The notes beneath the pieces are model-generated. The model saw nothing but the letters and a program-made list of their open reading frames with translations. It did no database searches and had not been told where the DNA came from. From Arachnia propionica (GTDB lineage Bacteria > Actinomycetota > Actinomycetes > Propionibacteriales > Propionibacteriaceae), in assembly GCF_003932785.1 (NCBI RefSeq), contig NZ_RQYT01000009.1, positions 29,452-93,451 on the forward strand: a DNA stretch of 64,000 bases. The letters run 5' to 3'. The translations under genes were made by a program, and so were the position numbers. Position 1 is the stretch's first letter. Each line of letters starts with the position of its first letter. Below, piece after piece: positions 63,149 to 64,000 of the stretch.

Positions 63149-63589
63149 GTGACTGGGAGAAGGCTTCGGTTCGACATCCCGACCCAAGCAGGAGGAAGAT
63201 TCATTGATCTTGCGGACGTCATCCCCGCAGTCCGCCCAGCGGGACTTCTCTGGGATATGGCCGACGCCTGGGTGGTGACGAAGGCAGGGACTCCCGACGA
63301 GGTGAGGCGGATATTTGACCTCGCCGAGCACACCGTCGTTCCACTCCCTTGGAAAACAATTGAGCAATGCGCCAAGTGGGCCTCCCAGTGCAACGATTTG
63401 ACACTGCGGGGATACGCGGACACCTCAAGGAAGAACATGTCGATTGAGATTGCGGCCTTCGACTCCCAGGCCTGGGAGGTGACGGTGAAAGACGCGACGC
63501 GTTTCGATGAGACCATGCTCATGCCCCTTGGGGGCAGGTGGATGTGGGTGGACGAGCTCGGCCAAACCTTGGGACCCTGTCAACAATGA
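63149..63589 (+). CDS. Hypothetical protein of low GC
   Basis: 146-aa soluble protein that I do not recognise. It starts at a GTG 7 bases after AGGAG. Features are a RLRFDIPTQAGGRFIDLADV opening, an acidic, Trp-rich middle (LLWDMADAWVVTK, WKTIEQCAKWASQCNDL) and a C-terminus with WEVTVKDATRFDETMLMPLGGRW. Size, acidity and place beside other small orphan genes resemble immunity or anti-toxin proteins of polymorphic toxin systems, but no toxin gene is in view, so this is only a guess. Codon use is visibly poorer in GC than that of the core genes, suggesting transfer. Confidence 0.6.
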   Translation: MTGRRLRFDIPTQAGGRFIDLADVIPAVRPAGLLWDMADAWVVTKAGTPDEVRRIFDLAEHTVVPLPWKTIEQCAKWASQCNDLTLRGYADTSRKNMSIEIAAFDSQAWEVTVKDATRFDETMLMPLGGRWMWVDELGQTLGPCQQ

Positions 63590-63604
63590 GTGACCACGGG
63601 GCCT

Positions 63605-63808
63605 GTTCAGGCAAGCGGTCAAAGTGGCTCGAAACAGGTGCTTCACTGTCTTCTGAATGGACCTCCCGAGCCAGGTTGGGCGTGACAGGCGGGAAACCCG
63701 GAACAGGACAGGCGAAACTGCCACGGTCACGAATCGCCGTCCCGCTTCCATGGCAGCGTTGACGTCGCGGTCCCGCCGAAGAAAAGCGGCGATTCGTGAC
63801 CACCCCAT
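63605..63808 (-). pseudogene. Possible remnant of a TnpB C-terminus
   Basis: On the minus strand the frame reads DRDVNAAMEAGRRFVTVAVSPV, like the C-terminal zinc-ribbon/RuvC end of TnpB (HDRDVNAAxNIL), without the preceding CxxC pairs. A perfect 15-bp inverted repeat (63725-63739 with 63787-63801) lies inside it. No full transposase is present. The similarity is short, so a chance match is possible. Confidence 0.3.
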
Positions 63809-63909
63809 CCTTAAGTCACCCGCCCACCGCTCCCTCCCGTCGGCCTCCGCAGCACGCCGATTCGCCTGCCTTGGACCGGAAACGCCCGCCTAATGTCAAA
63901 ACGCCTGCC

Positions 63910-64000
63910 ATGTGATGTCTCAGGAGATCGGTGACAGTTCTGCCTCAGGACATCGGTGACGTTTCTTGTGTCAGGACATCGGTGACGGAGTGGGTGTAGA
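63910..64000 (+). mobile_element. Terminal region of an insertion sequence (possible IS481-type) running off the window
   Basis: Three near-identical repeats of TCAGGACATCGGTGAC lie at about 63920-63935, 63945-63960 and 63971-63986 (25- and 26-bp steps). Repeated boxes of this kind, with CATCGGTGAC cores, occur at the ends of IS481-type elements in actinobacteria, where the transposase binds. The transposase gene would be beyond the right edge. The family assignment is from memory of the motif. Confidence 0.5.

Noticed and set aside
62491..63589. A complete toxin-antitoxin pair
   Set aside because: The overlapping GTGA suggested one, but the second frame is cut by an element and no toxin fold is recognisable.
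1..64000. tRNA, rRNA or CRISPR arrays
   Set aside because: I saw no T-loop or anticodon-arm pattern, no rRNA stretch, and no regularly spaced repeat-spacer series; the tandem repeats at 35.8 and 63.9 kb have only three units each without true spacers.

Overview
The window is about 70% GC chromosomal DNA from an actinobacterium. The gene set points to the Propionibacteriaceae or close relatives: a PPA1309-family gene, a UPF0182/YlbL/DUF2342/UvrD2 block, a galacto-N-biose/lacto-N-biose phosphorylase of the type studied in propionibacteria, GTG starts and 4-bp overlaps throughout, and leaderless-looking promoters. The genus assignment is inference. I saw no tRNA, rRNA or CRISPR array.

Left arm (1-9.4 kb, minus strand): the division and cell-wall (dcw) operon mraZ-rsmH-ftsL-ftsI-murE-murF-mraY-murD-like-ftsW. 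Nearly every junction is a 4-bp overlap. A six-box MraZ operator lies in front of mraZ, and paired hairpins between mraZ and rsmH resemble the actinobacterial mraW RNA. The murD position holds a 308-codon protein without the ATP-binding loop and without the C-terminal ligase domain. This is the most surprising gene in the window.

9.4-26.9 kb: a MoxR-DUF58-transglutaminase operon, a DUF3040 membrane protein, a two-subunit M16 peptidase, and then the conserved actinobacterial block UPF0182, PPA1309, Lon/PDZ protease, DUF2342 protein and UvrD2, followed by two PH-domain membrane proteins.

27-39 kb: a GNAT acetyltransferase and a recC-recB-recD operon. Beyond recD lies an accessory patch: a DUF4143 ATPase preceded by three 23-bp tandem repeats and bracketed by a duplicated piece of the recD 3' end, a broken DUF222/HNH gene carrying a 160-bp inverted-repeat element, and a head-to-head pair of REP-like palindromes. 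Two more copies of the 160-bp element type occur at 26.9 kb and 62.9 kb.

39-58 kb: housekeeping genes: glutamine amidotransferase, GCS2-type ligase, AspC/TyrB-type aminotransferase, the divergent primary sigma factor and SigB-type sigma factor (the latter behind an ECF-type promoter), TesB, HrpA, a universal stress protein, a YbjN-fold protein, an AEC transporter, CorA, a DedA-like protein, IlvD, and a fused AroD-AroK enzyme of the shikimate pathway.

58-64 kb: a SHOCT protein, a ThrE-type exporter and a GH112 phosphorylase behind a LacI-type operator. The right end is accessory DNA: two small genes of lower GC, the third inverted-repeat element, a possible tnpB remnant and what looks like the terminal repeats of an insertion sequence running off the window.
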